From an uncultured Lachnospiraceae bacterium (GTDB lineage: Bacteria > Bacillota_A > Clostridia > TANB77 > CAG-508): DNA of 64,000 bases. Below, in pieces: positions 62,072 to 64,000 of this stretch. Both the position numbers and the translations under genes were made by a program. The notes under the pieces were generated by a model that did not search any database, was not told the DNA's origin, and saw only the letters and a program-made list of their open reading frames with translations. The stretch lies in assembly GCA_947165105.1 (NCBI GenBank), contig CAMUZC010000002.1:1-64000 (forward strand). The letters are read 5' to 3'. Each line of letters opens with the position of its first letter. Positions within the stretch are counted from its first letter, which is position 1.

Positions 62072-62267
62072 ATTTAATGGACAAATTGAAATTAGTTTAG
62101 GATATGATATAACTGAACAAATCCCTACATATGAAGGAGAAAATGTTTGGTATACAGAAGATACTTATACAGAATTTTTTCACGAAGGCTTTTATAATTC
62201 TATTGATAAAGCTATTGCCGCACTTCAATATTTAAAAGAACATATTAATGAATTAAGCGAGGATTAA
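62064..62267 (+). CDS. Hypothetical protein
   Basis: 67 aa from ATG 62064 after GGAGG. Acidic, alpha/beta. Last gene of the operon. Confidence 0.65.
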   Translation: MAKFNGQIEISLGYDITEQIPTYEGENVWYTEDTYTEFFHEGFYNSIDKAIAALQYLKEHINELSED

Positions 62268-62283
62268 TTCCTCGCTTTTTCTA
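62256..62283 (+). terminator. Terminator
   Basis: AAGCGAGGA/TCCTCGCTT plus T-tract. Confidence 0.85.
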
Positions 62284-62401
62284 GTCTTCGGCCCTGACCA
62301 GATTTTTCGCGCCCATAGGAAATTTTTTTCTAAAATTGTCTAGTTTAATTAATTTATTATTTTAAATCTTCATATATAATAAGGAAGGAGTGAAAATATA
62401 T

Positions 62402-62599
62402 ATGACATTATATTATATTTTACTTTGGGTAGCAATGATGGTTACTGGTATTCTTATGTATGAATAGCCATTAATTACTAAAAAGAAAGGTTTTGTTTTA
62501 AAAGCTCTCCAACAAATTGGTTGGATAATTATGTTTGTAGCTATGTTAGGTTTTTTTTATGGGATATTAGCTTTATTAGGATTAATACAAGCACTTTAA
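62402..62599 (+). CDS. Two-TM membrane protein (TAG read as Gln)
   Basis: 65 aa after AAGGAG with one TAG (LMYEQPLITKKK). Two hydrophobic helices flank a basic loop, a holin- or antiholin-like topology. Function unknown. Confidence 0.6.
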
Positions 62600-62600
62600 A

Positions 62601-62633
62601 AATAGAGAGATTATATCTCTCTATTTTTTTTTA
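62601..62633 (+). terminator. Terminator
   Basis: AATAGAGAGAT/ATCTCTCTATT plus T-tract. Confidence 0.85.
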
Positions 62634-62662
62634 TTGACTATTATTATTTTTTATGATATAAT
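62634..62662 (+). promoter_or_regulatory. Sigma70-type promoter
   Basis: TTGACT, 17-base spacer, TATAAT. Confidence 0.8.
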
Positions 62663-62693
62663 TATAATATAAAAATATAAGGAGAAATTTATT

Positions 62694-63119
62694 TTGAATA
62701 TTATAACTGAATATAATGAAGATACTGGCACTACAGTATGTGTTATTACTGATAATATAAATAATATTACTCTACAAGGGTATGGAATGGCAAAATGCCA
62801 TGATAGCGATAAACCTTTTCAAAATAAAATAACTGGTGAATATATCGCTAAAACTCGTGCGCAAATTGATATTCTTCGTAAAAAAAGAGATTATGATATT
62901 AAGCCAGGGTTATTAGCTTTAAAGCATCTTAAAGCTACAATGATTAATAGTAAAAATTATAATTCTAAAAATTATGAAAATAAACGTCTAAATAAAGAAA
63001 TTAAACATCGTGAAGATGATATTCATTATTTAAATATGTGTATTAAAGAAGTAAAAAATCAATTAAAAATATATATTGATGCCAAAGACTCTTCACAAAA
63101 AGCGGTCGAAAATAGATAA
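62694..63119 (+). CDS. Hypothetical coiled-coil protein
   Basis: 141 aa with TTG start after AAGGAG. N-terminal beta part (TTVCVITDNINNITLQGYGMAK) resembles a domain in other phage small proteins; the C-terminal 80 residues are a basic coiled coil. Function unknown. Confidence 0.65.
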   Translation: MNIITEYNEDTGTTVCVITDNINNITLQGYGMAKCHDSDKPFQNKITGEYIAKTRAQIDILRKKRDYDIKPGLLALKHLKATMINSKNYNSKNYENKRLNKEIKHREDDIHYLNMCIKEVKNQLKIYIDAKDSSQKAVENR

Positions 63120-63158
63120 AATTTAAATTATAAAAATCATATAATATATAGAGAGGAA

Positions 63159-63413
63159 GTGGTCATTATTCTCAAATATATATTATATGGAGTGCTATTT
63201 TATATAGTAATAATTCCTATTTTAGAACAACTCTCCGCTTTAATTTGTTAGGGATTAGAAGTATTAAAAGGATTTTTAGTTTATAGACAAGCGATAACAT
63301 AGAATAAAGTAGATGCAATAGATAAAACATCTAATGAGAAAACTAGTTCAATGGCTATTGGTTTTGCTATCCCTAGTGATGATGAAGAGGATTAGGAGGA
63401 AAATGATGATTGA
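63159..63413 (+). CDS. Small membrane protein (TAG read as Gln)
   Basis: About 84 aa; start uncertain (GTG 63159 or a non-AUG ATT six bases later, after GAGGAAG). Transmembrane helix, three TAG-Gln codons and an acidic end. Overlaps the PIN gene. Confidence 0.5.
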
Positions 63414-64000
63414 TTATAAATTTTATGATACCAGTTCATTGCTTTTAAAAGCTAATAATTTATTTGAAGATAATCAACACTTTGCTATATCATCAATTAC
63501 TCTCCAAGAATTAGAAGATATAAAAACTTCAAATAATAAAGATGCTGATATTAAATACGCTGCGCGGAAACTTCTTCACGTTTTAAATGAGCATATGGGC
63601 AAATATGATATTCATATTTTTACTGAAGATATGTTAAAACCTATATATGAAAAAAAATTAACAGTTACTAATGATACGCGCATATTAGCAACTGCAATTG
63701 ATTATGATAATAATATTCATCCTGATGAAACAATTTTTGTTACTAATGATTTATCTTTAAAAGCTATTGCTAATTTATTTTTTGGCGATGGAATTATTGA
63801 AAGTGTTGAAGATACTGAATGTAATGAATATAAAGGATATATAGATATTACCATGAATGATGAAGAAATGGAATATTTTTATTCAAATTTATATGAAAAT
63901 ACTTTAAATGCATTAATCAATTAGTATATTATTATTAGAAATAATGAAAAAAATATAGTTGATAAACGAGTTTGGGATGGAACTTATTATAGGAATTTAA
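63403..64000 (+). CDS. PIN-domain PhoH-like protein (partial)
   Basis: Runs off the window after two further TAG-Gln codons. DYKFYDTSSLLLKA, SITLQELEDIK, TNDTRILATA and FVTNDLSLKAIA are the acidic PIN-nuclease motifs in the order seen at the N-terminus of PhoH2/YlaK proteins. The PhoH ATPase part would lie beyond the window. An RNA-degrading helicase-nuclease role is known for the family. Confidence 0.75.

Overview
The window is part of a large, AT-rich tailed-phage (Caudoviricetes) genome that reads TAG as glutamine (genetic code 15). In-frame TAG falls where Gln is expected in many genes, for example in the conserved HNH phrase CPNCHSQT, while TAA and TGA still terminate. A tRNA with anticodon CTA and Gln-like features lies at 25746-25819. 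Strong Shine-Dalgarno sites (AAAGGAG) and about twenty TTGAAA/TTGACA promoters, nearly all with a 17-base spacer to TATAAT, point to a Bacillota (Clostridia-like) host rather than Bacteroidota. This is an inference.

Layout. 1-2.8 kb: end of an unknown gene, small zinc-finger genes and a tRNA cluster; one tRNA-Gly is split by a GIY-YIG nuclease gene. 3-10 kb: overlapping small accessory genes, an ATP-dependent RNA ligase flanked by two TAG-rich nuclease genes, and a NADAR-domain gene. 10-15.4 kb: an SPFH membrane protein, then a minus-strand operon with Thg1, a nucleotidyltransferase and an NCS2 nucleobase permease. 15.6-27.4 kb: a radical SAM enzyme, tRNAs, a restriction-modification cassette, a second DNA methyltransferase and a set of unusual RNAs. 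27.5-38.5 kb: small-gene operons, two HExxH proteins, a Ro60/TROVE-like vWA protein, a SLOG protein and a metallophosphatase. 38.6-41.8 kb: a holin-like gene and a radical SAM-SPASM plus Cys-rich peptide operon that looks like a RiPP pathway. 41.9-48 kb: a P-loop kinase, coiled-coil membrane proteins, a vWA pair and a purA homologue beside an HNH/AP2 nuclease. 48-58.8 kb: minus-strand tail-fibre and decoration genes, rich in TAG, including LamG domains and a GT8-GT2-TPR glycosyltransferase. 59-64 kb: two phosphatases, a polynucleotide kinase and the start of a PIN-PhoH gene.

The most striking content is RNA-centred. Seven copies of a structured element (AAGAC..ACAGCAA ... GTCTTG) lie among the tRNAs. 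One encloses a circularly permuted tRNA with a capped acceptor stem, the architecture of bacterial YrlA Y RNAs. Another is the reverse permutation: a normal CCA-ended tRNA carrying the element in its anticodon arm. The phage also encodes a Ro60-like protein (33241-34749), the expected partner of Y RNAs. An approximately 860-nt structured RNA with that tRNA embedded (24320-25178) resembles GOLLD/ROOL ornate RNAs. RNA ligase, two kinase-type enzymes, Thg1 and a nucleotidyltransferase form a plausible tRNA repair and processing set.
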